Shown here piece by piece: positions 43,412 through 51,324 of a stretch of 64,000 nt of DNA (within the stretch, counting starts at the first letter, position 1; each line of letters starts with the position of its first letter). The notes under the pieces are model-generated. The model saw only the letters and a list, made by a program, of their open reading frames with translations. It ran no database searches and had not been told where the DNA came from. This DNA is from MGBC163016 sp964469815 (lineage in GTDB: Bacteria > Actinomycetota > Coriobacteriia > Coriobacteriales > Eggerthellaceae). The stretch covers positions 21,749-85,748 of the forward strand of contig CAYXZC010000001.1 of NCBI GenBank assembly GCA_964469815.1. The letters run 5' to 3'. Made by a program: the position numbers and the translations under genes.

Positions 43412-44677
43412 TCATCCCATTTGACCGATCACGAGCGGCTCGACCTGCTCCATATCATCGCTGATATCGATGTATCCAAGCGAAGCGAGCACGCATCTTC
43501 CGATATGATAGCCTAGGTTGACAGGCACAGCGTTGCCTATCTGCTTGTACTTGCTCGTCATCTTTCCCGAGAACTCCCACTTATCCGGAAACGTCTGGAT
43601 CCGAGCATATTCGCGAACGGTGAGAGGCCTTGTCTCCTCGGGATGACAACGTTCTGTCTGCTTTTGTGCAGGAGCGCATGTGAGCGTCAGGCAAGGCTGA
43701 TCCCAGGACATCCTTCTAGCCATGCCCGTGCGACCACCGCTTAAATAGTAGCTGCCGCCCATGTACTCCCTTTGGGTGGCTTCATCCAGATCCCTCCAAT
43801 TTCCCCCTTCGGGAACGAGTTCCATGATCTGCCTTTTTCGCTCCGGATAAGCCTGACCTTCGGATTCGGGGCAGCCCTCCAACGCCTGACGCATCGAGAT
43901 GAAGTAATCCCGCTCTTTCGGAAATAGGATCGGAGCATCGATGTCCTTGCGAACAGCGAAGATGATCAGGCGCTCCCTTTTTTGGGGAACATCCAGATAC
44001 TGCGCACGAAGCAGTCGGTAGTTGACCTTGTATCCAAGCTCATCAAGAGTGTTGAGCATGGTGGTCAGCGTGCGACCGCCGTCATGCTTGATCAGCCCCC
44101 GAACGTTCTCTCCGATGGCGATCTTCGGACGGATGTCCTTTATCGCCCGCGCGAACTCGAAGAACAGCGTTCCACGGGTGTCATCGAAACCTCTGCTCTT
44201 TCCCGCATAGCTGAACGCTTGGCATGGGAAGCCGGCCTGTATGATCTCGGCGCTGTATTGAGTGAAATCGATCTGCCCGACATCGCCTTCTACGATGTTC
44301 CAGCCAAGGTCGTGCTTCGAGGAATTGGATCGAAGCGTTTCTGCGGCATCGCTATCGATCTCATTGAGCATGACATGGGATATCCCTGCGTTGTGGAAAC
44401 CAAGAGCGGTTCCACCGGCACCTGCGAACAGATCGATGCACTTTGCGCTTGGAAAGGTTTCATTGGATTCAAGGATCTCATATCGGGTCGAATCATCACC
44501 TTCGAGCTTCTTCTGAAGACGATGTATCTCCTTGGGATTGAATAGCCGTCTGTTATTCTTATCACGCGTAGCTTTGATGAGCCCGAGCTTGTTCCATCTT
44601 CTGATGGTATCGATGGAACAGTTGAGCGCCCTTGAAGCATCCGCGACGCTCATCAGCTCACAGCTAGCAACATTCAT
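43412..44677 (-). CDS. DNA (cytosine-5) methyltransferase with N-terminal MerR-like HTH
   Basis: The 421-residue protein has an N-terminal winged HTH of MerR type (about 8-55; SVADASRALNCSIDTIRRW, LFNPKEIHRL) followed by a complete C5-methyltransferase: motif I DLFAGAGGTALGF, motif IV GFPCQAFSYAG with nucleophile Cys152, motif VI GENVRG, motif VIII QKRERLIIF and motif X QIGNAVPVNL. GGAGG lies six bases before the ATG. It is divergent from an Eco47II-like endonuclease gene, forming a type II system. An HTH on a methyltransferase is known in the M.SsoII/M.EcoRII group, where it represses transcription; a palindrome at 44692-44713 is a candidate site. Confidence 0.9.
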   Translation of the reverse strand: MNVASCELMSVADASRALNCSIDTIRRWNKLGLIKATRDKNNRRLFNPKEIHRLQKKLEGDDSTRYEILESNETFPSAKCIDLFAGAGGTALGFHNAGISHVMLNEIDSDAAETLRSNSSKHDLGWNIVEGDVGQIDFTQYSAEIIQAGFPCQAFSYAGKSRGFDDTRGTLFFEFARAIKDIRPKIAIGENVRGLIKHDGGRTLTTMLNTLDELGYKVNYRLLRAQYLDVPQKRERLIIFAVRKDIDAPILFPKERDYFISMRQALEGCPESEGQAYPERKRQIMELVPEGGNWRDLDEATQREYMGGSYYLSGGRTGMARRMSWDQPCLTLTCAPAQKQTERCHPEETRPLTVREYARIQTFPDKWEFSGKMTSKYKQIGNAVPVNLGYHIGRCVLASLGYIDISDDMEQVEPLVIGQMG

Positions 44678-44691
44678 TGATTCCTCCGGAT

Positions 44692-44713
44692 AACCTTTGC
44701 CTATGCAAGGGTT
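44692..44713. promoter_or_regulatory. candidate operator of the restriction-modification genes
   Basis: AACCTTTGC-CTAT-GCAAGGGTT is a palindrome with one mismatch, 15 bases upstream of the methyltransferase ATG, within the 129-base region between the divergent genes. A TATAAT hexamer facing the endonuclease lies near 44771-44776. Binding of the methyltransferase's own HTH here would give autoregulation; that is inference. Confidence 0.4.
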
Positions 44714-44806
44714 ATTTTACTATGTGTTCTTATCAGAGCCGCCAAGTTTTTATAAAAGGCATGTGGTTTTATAATGATTGCAAAAACCGCTGGAGGTTGA
44801 TGTCCC

Positions 44807-45652
44807 ATGGAGAGTACTTGGAGCATGGATTTTATCTCTCAGGACGATTTCTACACACATGTGAAGAACACTGTTGAATCGTACAGATCCGGGATGAGAT
44901 CCTTCAATATGGATATCTTCAATAGCAACACCGTCGATCCTATCAAGCTCATCTTGGATAAATCGATCTATCAGAAAGACTGGAAGACCATCGTTTCCGA
45001 TGAGGTTCTAAGGCAGCGCGATAAGGGCAACAATAACTCTATCGGGTATTTTCACCAGAACATCTTCCGCTACATAGATAATTGCGAGGTTCCCCATGCC
45101 GGTTGGGATGTGATCTACAGAAACCCTGACGGTATCGACATAGGAGATGGAACCATCGTATCCACAGTTTATGTTGAGATGAAGAACAAGCACAACACCA
45201 TGAACTCGGCTTCGGCAGCGAGAACCTATACGAAAGCCCAGAAACAGCTGCTCGAGGACGATGACAGCGCTTGTTTTTTGGTGGAGGCGATCGCAAGATG
45301 CTCACAGAATATCCCTTGGAGCGTCAGCATCGATAAAGAGCGCAAGTCGCATAAGCTCATTCGCCGCGTGAGCATCGACAGGTTCTTCGAGATAGTCACC
45401 GGAGACGAGAAGGCCTTTTGGAAGGTGTGCCAAGCTCTTCCGGAAACGATCGATCAAGTTGTAGCTGAGATGAACGCATCTCCGATTCCTTATGACACGG
45501 TTTACGATGAGCTGGCAGCGCTTGGAGATGGATCGGGCGGTGGGTTCATCAACGCGTTGTATCTTCTGGGCTTTTCGACCTATAACGGATTCGGCGAGAT
45601 CGAGCATGACGAGGTCGACCTGCCGCCCGCTCTTCCACTCGATCTTACGTAA
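44807..45652 (+). CDS. Eco47II-family type II restriction endonuclease
   Basis: The 281-residue protein shows the Eco47II/Sau96I-like pattern: SIGYFHQNIFRYI, then a PD-(D/E)xK-type site with D101 in GWDVIY and E124-x-K126 in YVEMKNKHNTMNS, and later TYTKAQKQL. Known members cut GGNCC, which is a reasonable but untested prediction here. GGAGG is ten bases before ATG 44807; ATG 44825 is the alternative. The C-terminus ends DLPPALPLDLT, and the same frame continues after the stop with more copies of this motif. Base composition drops compared with the genes to the left. Confidence 0.83.
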   Translation: MESTWSMDFISQDDFYTHVKNTVESYRSGMRSFNMDIFNSNTVDPIKLILDKSIYQKDWKTIVSDEVLRQRDKGNNNSIGYFHQNIFRYIDNCEVPHAGWDVIYRNPDGIDIGDGTIVSTVYVEMKNKHNTMNSASAARTYTKAQKQLLEDDDSACFLVEAIARCSQNIPWSVSIDKERKSHKLIRRVSIDRFFEIVTGDEKAFWKVCQALPETIDQVVAEMNASPIPYDTVYDELAALGDGSGGGFINALYLLGFSTYNGFGEIEHDEVDLPPALPLDLT

Positions 45653-45730
45653 GATCTGCCGCCCGCTCTACCGCTTGATTTTCCGGTCAATCTGCCGGTC
45701 GATCTGCCGCCACGAGATTTATCGGTTTGA
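45653..45730 (+). repeat. degenerate continuation of the endonuclease tail repeats
   Basis: Directly after the TAA at 45650-45652 the same frame stays open for 25 codons to a TGA at 45728-45730 and encodes DLPPALPLDFPVNLPVDLPP and a few more residues. This repeats the DLPPALPLD unit just before the stop. The DNA holds short imperfect repeats around GATCTGCCG. Either a stop arose inside a repeat-expanded tail, or the repeat spread past an older stop. Confidence 0.6.
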
Positions 45731-45936
45731 CAAACGATGTGCGAGCTTCATTAAGAAAAGATTTTGCCCATTTTCTTTTCTTACGAGTGGTAGAACCGCA
45801 AACTTATTTCGTAGGCGAGGCTAAAACCGCTATTTCTTATGACTCTGAATGAAACGAGATATTGGGAGCATCAGCGATAGCCAATGATTGTTAACCCAAC
45901 TTTCACCAATGAAGATTGATAGTTCCGACAAGATCA

Positions 45937-45946
45937 NNNNNNNNNN
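45937..45946. other. assembly gap (10 N)
   Basis: A run of exactly ten N marks a scaffold join. The sequence missing here could be any length. The linkage between the restriction-modification genes on the left and the DGQHR/HNH genes on the right therefore rests on scaffolding only. Confidence 0.95.
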
Positions 45947-45949
45947 TAA

Positions 45950-45975
45950 AAAGTTTCCGGGGGATAAGCCCCCGG
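45950..45975 (-). terminator. intrinsic terminator for the DGQHR/HNH operon
   Basis: CCGGGGG (45957-45963), loop ATAAG and CCCCCGG (45969-45975) form a strong hairpin. On the minus strand it is followed by AAACTTTTTA, the T-run of an intrinsic terminator. It lies about 120 bases past the HNH stop. Confidence 0.65.
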
Positions 45976-46092
45976 CGCTTGGAAGTAGCCTATTGAGCCA
46001 CCGATTGATTTATAGCACAAACCTTTTCTCTCTGTTTTCACTTAAGTCCACCAAATGCTTTAAAGAATTAGATGGTTATTCTTTTGTCCCAA

Positions 46093-46614
46093 TTACTCTC
46101 GCATCAAAAAGGTCGAAAGCAGCGCATAATCAACAGTAGCGCTTTTTCTTCGATTACATTTCACGCAAAGCATTTGAAGGTTGCTGCTAAGCTCATCTCC
46201 TACCAAGCTCCATGGAACAATATGATCTAATTCGGCAGTTTTAAGATCAATTTTGCTGTTGCATATATTGCATCTACCATCTTGGCTTGCCAACAAGACT
46301 GTTTTAAATTCATCTGAAAACGTTTTCCGCTCTTGCTTTTTTCTTAGTCTTGCATCAATCAACCGATAAAACAGCGCATAGTCTTTCTCCCGAAAGACTC
46401 CACCAATATATTGCTTTACTAAGAGCTTTGTAACATGAATATGGTCGGAAGAATTACGGTATTTGTTCTTCACATCGAGCCAAGCATTTTCTGCTTCGAT
46501 TTCTCTTACCATAGCAGCAAATGCGCCAATCAATAATGTATGGTAAAGCTCAGTAGAAAACTGGTTTTTATCAACACTATTCAGTGCAAGAAGTTCTTCT
46601 AGTTCTGAGAGCAT
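46093..46614 (-). CDS. HNH endonuclease
   Basis: The 173-residue protein has a helical N-terminal part without recognised family and a C-terminal HNH/zinc module: C115-x2-C118, catalytic D130-H131 in LDHIVPWS, N145, and C150-x2-C153. The arrangement matches HNH nucleases of McrA-like type. It begins directly after the stop of the DGQHR gene (TAAATG), so the two are co-translated. The AT-rich composition differs from the rest of the window, which suggests recent transfer. A role as the cutting component of a small defence or DNA-modification-linked module is plausible, not shown. Confidence 0.83.
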   Translation of the reverse strand: MLSELEELLALNSVDKNQFSTELYHTLLIGAFAAMVREIEAENAWLDVKNKYRNSSDHIHVTKLLVKQYIGGVFREKDYALFYRLIDARLRKKQERKTFSDEFKTVLLASQDGRCNICNSKIDLKTAELDHIVPWSLVGDELSSNLQMLCVKCNRRKSATVDYALLSTFLMRE

Positions 46615-47724
46615 TTAGATACCTTCTAAGGCATTGTGCTTTCCCTTGGTTTTCTTTTTATAATCTTTGAGCTTTAGCGAATGATCCTGAGCAAGTTTAA
46701 TAGTTGCTCCTTCACCACGAAATGCCAGGTTATCAACAAAAATATCATTTGAATCAAACTCGTCCTCAACCGCACTTCGAAGATCTTTAATCAATTTACG
46801 AAACTCATCATCTGTGCATTTTTTATTACTATCATCAATAATGTCAAACATCGTTGGAAACAACCAAAACACATAGCGCAAGCCACTGATTTTTGTAAGA
46901 GTATCTTTTTTAGGATCTTGAAAAGAAACTCTATATTCATCTTCCCAAGCTTTCAGATAATTCGATAATGCCTTAGCCATTGAATCGTAATTGCCATCTG
47001 CAACTATACTTAACTTCTTGAATACTCCAGATTTATCCAAAATCTTAGACATCTGTGTCTCTTGAAACCCTTTGGTGATCTTTTCTGCTCCAATAGCAAT
47101 TCGACCTTTAAGAGGTGAGAAATCTTCCTCATTCAGTAAAGCAACAAAATCATATATAGCTTCATCATCACCTAATAGGTTTAAATCTTTTCTAATTGAA
47201 CGCAAAAGATTAGTCTCGACTTTTTTCTGTTTTTCGTTTGTGATCATGAAAACCTCGCGCTTGTCATTGGTGGAAGCACGATCATATACAGTGAAAACCA
47301 TTTCGTAAGGCTCAGAATCCAGAAAAGTGTGTCGGCGAAATTCTTTGCCAAATGCGCGAACACGATGCTGTCCATCAATGATGTCGAGCGAGTTACGGTA
47401 CTGTTCGAACTCATTATCATTTTCTGGGATTTCAATATAGAGTTCTTCTCCACTACTTTGTATTGGAATTCTTTGATCTTTTATATTGAGAATTGGGGTA
47501 TTTGGTATCATCCCCGTTGCCTTATATTCACTAGAAATAGCAACACGCCCGTCAACGTAATCAGCAATTTCATCCACACGCTTCTTAATCCAAGGACGTT
47601 GCAACTCTTGAACTTCCTTTTCTTTGTATTGTGGGATCATCTCTACAATAAGTCTGGGATCTGCAACAAATGTATAAAAAACTTTATCCTTTTGTCTGAC
47701 CTTGGTTAAAGTTACTCGTTTCAT
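46615..47724 (-). CDS. DGQHR-domain protein (DndB-like)
   Basis: The 369-residue protein has the name-giving motif in IIDGQHRVRAFG (residues 115-126), preceded by LQRPWIKKRVDEIADYVDG and followed by a segment with NEKQKKVETNLL, all typical of DGQHR/DndB-like proteins. Family members occur in phosphorothioation (Dnd) and 7-deazaguanine DNA-modification clusters and alone in many islands; DndB is an ATPase-like transcriptional regulator of dnd genes. Here only an HNH nuclease accompanies it, and no modification enzymes are seen. AGGAG is seven bases before the ATG. Codon and base use are strongly AT-biased. Confidence 0.8.
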   Translation of the reverse strand: MKRVTLTKVRQKDKVFYTFVADPRLIVEMIPQYKEKEVQELQRPWIKKRVDEIADYVDGRVAISSEYKATGMIPNTPILNIKDQRIPIQSSGEELYIEIPENDNEFEQYRNSLDIIDGQHRVRAFGKEFRRHTFLDSEPYEMVFTVYDRASTNDKREVFMITNEKQKKVETNLLRSIRKDLNLLGDDEAIYDFVALLNEEDFSPLKGRIAIGAEKITKGFQETQMSKILDKSGVFKKLSIVADGNYDSMAKALSNYLKAWEDEYRVSFQDPKKDTLTKISGLRYVFWLFPTMFDIIDDSNKKCTDDEFRKLIKDLRSAVEDEFDSNDIFVDNLAFRGEGATIKLAQDHSLKLKDYKKKTKGKHNALEGI

Positions 47725-47744
47725 TATGAACTCCTACTACATTT

Positions 47745-47790
47745 TGATCTAAATATTATTGTGGATATATTAGATCATAATTTTAGATCT
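47745..47790. promoter_or_regulatory. cluster of TAGATC sites upstream of the DGQHR gene
   Basis: TGATCTAA (47745-47752) and TTAGATCA (47770-47777) form an exact inverted repeat in an AT-rich leader, and a third related site, TTAGATCT, lies at 47783-47790. Placement 20 to 65 bases upstream of the DGQHR start suggests an operator. The cognate protein could be the DGQHR protein or the HTH protein encoded divergently. Confidence 0.4.
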
Positions 47791-47907
47791 TATTCAATCA
47801 TTGACTATTTATCGTTTCGCGAGCAAGCAACAAAATACATAATCTGTTATGCCATAAGCTTTAACAGTTCAGTCTTTCCATTTGATAGCGCGGCGCAATA
47901 TTTTTTC

Positions 47908-47936
47908 TTGACAAAACCAAGAACGCCCTATATCAT
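47908..47936 (+). promoter_or_regulatory. promoter of the HTH gene
   Basis: TTGACA (47908-47913), 17 bases, TATCAT (47931-47936) is a near-consensus vegetative promoter. The leader of about 50 bases ends in AAAAGGAG eight bases before the ATG at 47993. Confidence 0.6.
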
Positions 47937-47992
47937 GAGTATCGCTAATTAAAGTGCCGCCGCAATAGTAAATTACACAAAAGGAGAACAAG

Positions 47993-48814
47993 ATGAAGCT
48001 TTCGGAAAAAACACTCCAAGAAATCATCGAAGAGGAGCTCGATCTTGCCACATTCGATGACTTTGAAAAAGAAATCGCAAATCTCCCTGTAGGTAAAAAC
48101 GAAAAGCTTGATAATGATCAGCGAAGCATGCTTGCCAAGATCAACTATCTATATGAGAAAGCCAACGACGATTACTTTGATATCGATAACATCACCGAAT
48201 TGAGTTTTTTCAGTATCGATTTTTCTACGTTTGCAAGATTGGGCATCGCTAAAGGAAATGCTGAAAAACGGGTTTTTAAGCCAAGCGCGGTCGACTATGG
48301 CAAGGACTACTCAGATATTCATCTGTTCGTCCAAAATGTTTTCGATAGTGGCATCTATGCCGTCTACTTGAAGGATTACTCCTTCGGGTATATCAAGCCT
48401 TTCGGAGAATGCGTTTATCTCCTGGAAGACGATTATCGAGAGATCGAAAACGAAATGGAGCATGCCTTGACTGCTAAAGAAGGAGTTCTGTTCGTATTGC
48501 TTCCCTATTTAGCCAAAGAAATTCACGATGGGAACATAAACCTCGATGAAGAGCTCTACTCGTATTATCACGACATTCCAACTACCCAGATTCCGGGTCA
48601 AGAAGAAGCCTTCGATCACGAACTGATCACTGTGCAGCAAGCAGCCTCCATACTTGGCGTCTGCGATTCAAGAGTAAAAAAGATGGTAAGCGATCGCGTT
48701 GTTGATGGTTTCAAGCGCAACGGAAAAGTCTGGCTTTCAAAAGCGGAGATTCAGGAGAGGGCTGAAAACATAGCAAGATACGGAAAACCTACCAGAGGCA
48801 AAGCCAAGAAATAA
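47993..48814 (+). CDS. protein with C-terminal excisionase-type HTH
   Basis: The 273-residue protein has an acidic N-terminal part (about 1-200) that I do not recognise; it includes a patch that looks like a ligand or protein-interaction domain (GIYAVYLKDYSFGYIKPFGE). A MerR/excisionase-like HTH follows at about residues 208-262 (LITVQQAASILGVCDSRVKKM, here in part, then KVWLSKAEIQERAENI). The ATG has an excellent ribosome-binding site and promoter. It is followed after about 25 bases by a small gene. Low GC content groups it with the DGQHR/HNH genes. A regulator or antitoxin-like role is possible but not supported directly. Confidence 0.65.
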   Translation: MKLSEKTLQEIIEEELDLATFDDFEKEIANLPVGKNEKLDNDQRSMLAKINYLYEKANDDYFDIDNITELSFFSIDFSTFARLGIAKGNAEKRVFKPSAVDYGKDYSDIHLFVQNVFDSGIYAVYLKDYSFGYIKPFGECVYLLEDDYREIENEMEHALTAKEGVLFVLLPYLAKEIHDGNINLDEELYSYYHDIPTTQIPGQEEAFDHELITVQQAASILGVCDSRVKKMVSDRVVDGFKRNGKVWLSKAEIQERAENIARYGKPTRGKAKK

Positions 48815-48839
48815 TCAATGTCACTAGAAAGGAATGATC

Positions 48840-49217
48840 ATGAGGACTTCCATCGAAACAATCAATTATAGAGAGCTTGCTTATGAGCAAGAATTCAAAA
48901 GATGGATGAAAGACATCAAGCATTTCAAAAGTATCTCTTCAAGAATCACTGAATGTAAATGGGTACAAAAGAACGGTTTGCTAAAGCTTGAAGAGGAATT
49001 TGATCTAGATGGCTGTGAAGGCTTGTTGTCAGAACTCAAGCCTCAACCTGGAGACCAGAGTAGGTTTGCGCGATTCATTGGTACTCAAAAAGAGGATGCA
49101 GACAAAAAGACAAACCTCAATTCCTACTATCATGCCGTACGCAATTACGTCATCTTCATGAGGCAACTTCGATCGGCGCCATATCGAGACGAAGCGTCTG
49201 CTCGACCACTTTCATAA
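48840..49217 (+). CDS. hypothetical protein, probably truncated at island edge
   Basis: The frame encodes about 125 residues with no recognised family. The first 105 residues are AT-rich like the upstream genes and end with a plausible helix (LNSYYHAVRNYVIFMRQ). The last 18 residues are simply the antisense of the 3' end of the TetR gene, with a sharp rise in GC from about 49156 on. This suggests the original gene was cut where the island joins the older chromosome. Start 48840 is preferred because AAGGA lies six bases upstream. Confidence 0.5.
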   Translation: MRTSIETINYRELAYEQEFKRWMKDIKHFKSISSRITECKWVQKNGLLKLEEEFDLDGCEGLLSELKPQPGDQSRFARFIGTQKEDADKKTNLNSYYHAVRNYVIFMRQLRSAPYRDEASARPLS

Positions 49218-49827
49218 GAACATCGTCATCGATGCGCGGGTCTATCTTCACGAGCCCGACCAGACCGAAGATCACCACGCAGAACATCTCGCGCACAAGC
49301 TCGATCTCCACTCGATGATAAGCCGCATACTCCTTCGCGATGTGATTCGCCAAGCAATCGGCCGTCTCGCGCGTGGCGCGCACGTCGAACGCATCGCGGA
49401 TACCAAGCTCTTCGAGCACTCCGATCATCGGACGCGGATTTCCCGCCGTATCGTAGAGCGAATAGCGAAACGTCTGGATGCATTTCTTCAACGATCCAGG
49501 CGTATCGCCGAAGATTCTCTCCTCATTCCACACGATGACGCTTTCCACCAGATCCTCTACGTAATCGTCAATGACCGCTTCGATCAACCCATTGCGATTT
49601 GTGAAATGGTAATAGACAAGCTCTCGGGTGACGTTCGCTTCCTTGGCTATGGCTGCGATAGATGTGGCTTGCACGCCTTTCGTCTCGAAGAGTTTGCGCG
49701 CAGCAGTCACAATGGCGCCTGGCGTATCGCCAAGCCTTCGCGATTCCGATAGATCCCGACGATCCTCACGCACGCAACTTGCCGCTTGAAGCGGTGTCAT
49801 CTTCCCATAATCACGCTTAACGGACAT
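49156..49827 (-). CDS. TetR/AcrR-family regulator
   Basis: The 223-residue protein has an unusually long N-terminal extension (about 1-35), then the TetR HTH (about 36-85; AARKLFETKGVQATSIAAIA, VTRELVYYHFTNRNGLIEAV) and a helical ligand-binding C-terminal domain. A Met10 start would shorten the extension. It is divergent from the membrane protein at 50051 with an inverted repeat between them, suggesting local control. Confidence 0.82.
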   Translation of the reverse strand: MSVKRDYGKMTPLQAASCVREDRRDLSESRRLGDTPGAIVTAARKLFETKGVQATSIAAIAKEANVTRELVYYHFTNRNGLIEAVIDDYVEDLVESVIVWNEERIFGDTPGSLKKCIQTFRYSLYDTAGNPRPMIGVLEELGIRDAFDVRATRETADCLANHIAKEYAAYHRVEIELVREMFCVVIFGLVGLVKIDPRIDDDVLMKVVEQTLRLDMAPIEVAS

Positions 49828-49919
49828 CTCTAGATATACCCCGTCTTCCCAAAGCGAAATCTCCTCTCCAAGCAGTAGATCTTTCGAACGTCTTTTCCGA
49901 TCAGAATGTCTTTCACAGA

Positions 49920-49953
49920 TGTTGTTATTCTGTTAAATCTTATGATAGCAACA
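49920..49953. promoter_or_regulatory. candidate TetR operator
   Basis: TGTTGTTAT (49920-49928) and ATAGCAACA (49945-49953) are complementary at eight of nine positions, separated by 16 bases. They lie in the 223-base region between the divergent TetR and membrane-protein genes, a typical operator location. Confidence 0.35.
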
Positions 49954-50050
49954 TTTGATAGACTTCAAACAAGTCAACCCATGGAAAGCGCGCTGCACCT
50001 GCGTTTCCGCAAATGGAACGCTCGAGCAAATGGCGAAGAAGGGAGATCTC

Positions 50051-51013
50051 ATGGGAATCCTCTATCAAGCGGGCGAGCCTATCTATTGGGCGGTCTGGCT
50101 ATTCGTATTGTTCGCGTTGATGGCATTCAATGAGCTAGGACGCGTGAAAGCTTGGGCCGGTTTGGCTCTGTTCGCCGTAGCACCGCTCGCGCTCACCATC
50201 TTCGTCTGGCCTGAAACCGCCGCACCCGGCAACGAGTACGGAACCGGAACATGGTTCAACTGGGTGAAGACATACTCCGCACTCGCAGGATGTCTCGGAT
50301 TCATGGCGCTGCGCTTCGTGAAATGGCGCGGCAAGGACGGCAAGACGCATTATCTTTATGAGAAGAAATGGGCACTATGCTTCCCGCCTCTGATCCTGGC
50401 GATCAACATCGCAGAAGCGGTCATCCGTGATTTTCAGGTCTACAGTTTCGCTCTTTGGGAAGGCGGCGTTGTTGAGAATCTCTGGACGATCTCCGGTCCT
50501 TGGAACATCATGAATGGCATCGCAGGTATCCTGAATATCCTCACGATCTGCGGATGGTTCGGCATCTTCATCTCGAAGGATTCCGCAAAGGACATGATCT
50601 GGCCTGACATGATCTGGGCTTGGATCATCGCATATGACCTTTGGAACTTCGCCTACACATATAACTGCATCTCCGATCATTCCGCATATTGTGGTCTGGC
50701 GCTTCTTCTGGCCTGCACGATCCCGACATTCTTTATCAAGAAGGGCGCATGGTTGCAACACCGGGCGCAAACGCTCGCGCTTTGGATCATGTTCGTGATG
50801 ACGGTGCCGCAATTCGCCGACGTGCTGGCACCCATTCCTACCACGCACAACCCCACAGCGTTCTTCATCGTCAGCTTGATAGCGCTTGCTTCTAACGTCG
50901 CTCTGGCTGTATATCAGTTCTATCGCATCCGCAAGCTGAAGCTGAACCCGCTGAAGGATCAGATCTATGTCGACACGAAAGCGTATCAACGGATCGAGAA
51001 AGAAAATCGCTAA
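50051..51013 (+). CDS. multipass membrane protein, DUF5692-like
   Basis: The 320-residue protein has about nine hydrophobic helices and many aromatic residues (PWNIMNGIAGILN, WPDMIWAWIIAYDLWNFAY). It resembles the conserved Coriobacteriia membrane family annotated DUF5692, whose function is unknown; this assignment is from memory of the family's look. Start 50051 has GGGAGA six bases upstream. A start at 49955 would add 32 residues rich in Cys and without a ribosome-binding site. It is likely controlled by the divergent TetR protein. Confidence 0.7.
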   Translation: MGILYQAGEPIYWAVWLFVLFALMAFNELGRVKAWAGLALFAVAPLALTIFVWPETAAPGNEYGTGTWFNWVKTYSALAGCLGFMALRFVKWRGKDGKTHYLYEKKWALCFPPLILAINIAEAVIRDFQVYSFALWEGGVVENLWTISGPWNIMNGIAGILNILTICGWFGIFISKDSAKDMIWPDMIWAWIIAYDLWNFAYTYNCISDHSAYCGLALLLACTIPTFFIKKGAWLQHRAQTLALWIMFVMTVPQFADVLAPIPTTHNPTAFFIVSLIALASNVALAVYQFYRIRKLKLNPLKDQIYVDTKAYQRIEKENR

Positions 51014-51047
51014 CGTCAACCGCTTTAGTTGCCAGTGTATCTAGAAG

Positions 51048-51075
51048 AAATGGGACGGTTCAATACCGTCCCATT
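51048..51075 (+). terminator. intrinsic terminator after the membrane-protein gene
   Basis: AAATGGGACGGT (51048-51059), loop TCAAT and ACCGTCCCATTT form a 12-base-pair stem ending in TTTT on the plus strand. It lies 35 bases after the stop at 51013. The A-rich left side could also let it work on the other strand. Confidence 0.75.
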
Positions 51076-51128
51076 TTCGTATGCAGCCGTTCGTTCATGT
51101 GAAAGAACGCATGTTGGCGCCCTGGATC

Positions 51129-51236
51129 ATGCCATTAACCCCGTCCCTCTGACATTTGGTTCCTCTGACATTTGGCATGGTTATGCCATTATCCCCGTCC
51201 CTTTGACATGCCTTTCCTTTGACATGCCTTTGACAT
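51129..51236. repeat. short direct repeats with CCCCGTCCC and TTTGACATGC units
   Basis: A 27-base unit, ATGCCATTA-N-CCCCGTCCC-N-CTGACAT-like, occurs at 51129-51155 and 51183-51209 with two differences. Between them CTCTGACATTTGG is present twice, and after them TTTGACATGC occurs three times up to 51236. GGGACGG also forms the stem of the preceding terminator. No gene is seen in 51076-51324. It resembles decayed REP-like sequence. Confidence 0.5.
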
Positions 51237-51324
51237 GCATGGCTATAGCTATGGGATTGAATATCGGAAAGGCGCTTGATGCGCAAAGCACAAAGTGAAC
51301 TGCATCGGAATCGAAACGATATGA

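Larger units (their letters stand above)
45731..46092. other. non-coding stretch with assembly gap
   Basis: The stretch between the endonuclease and the HNH gene is AT-rich and has no supported gene. It contains ten N at 45937-45946 (a scaffold join of unknown true length) and a terminator hairpin just right of it. A frame crossing the N run is not credible as a gene. Confidence 0.7.

Noticed and set aside
45888..46139. Plus-strand frame across the first N run
   Set aside because: It depends on undefined bases and crosses a terminator hairpin.
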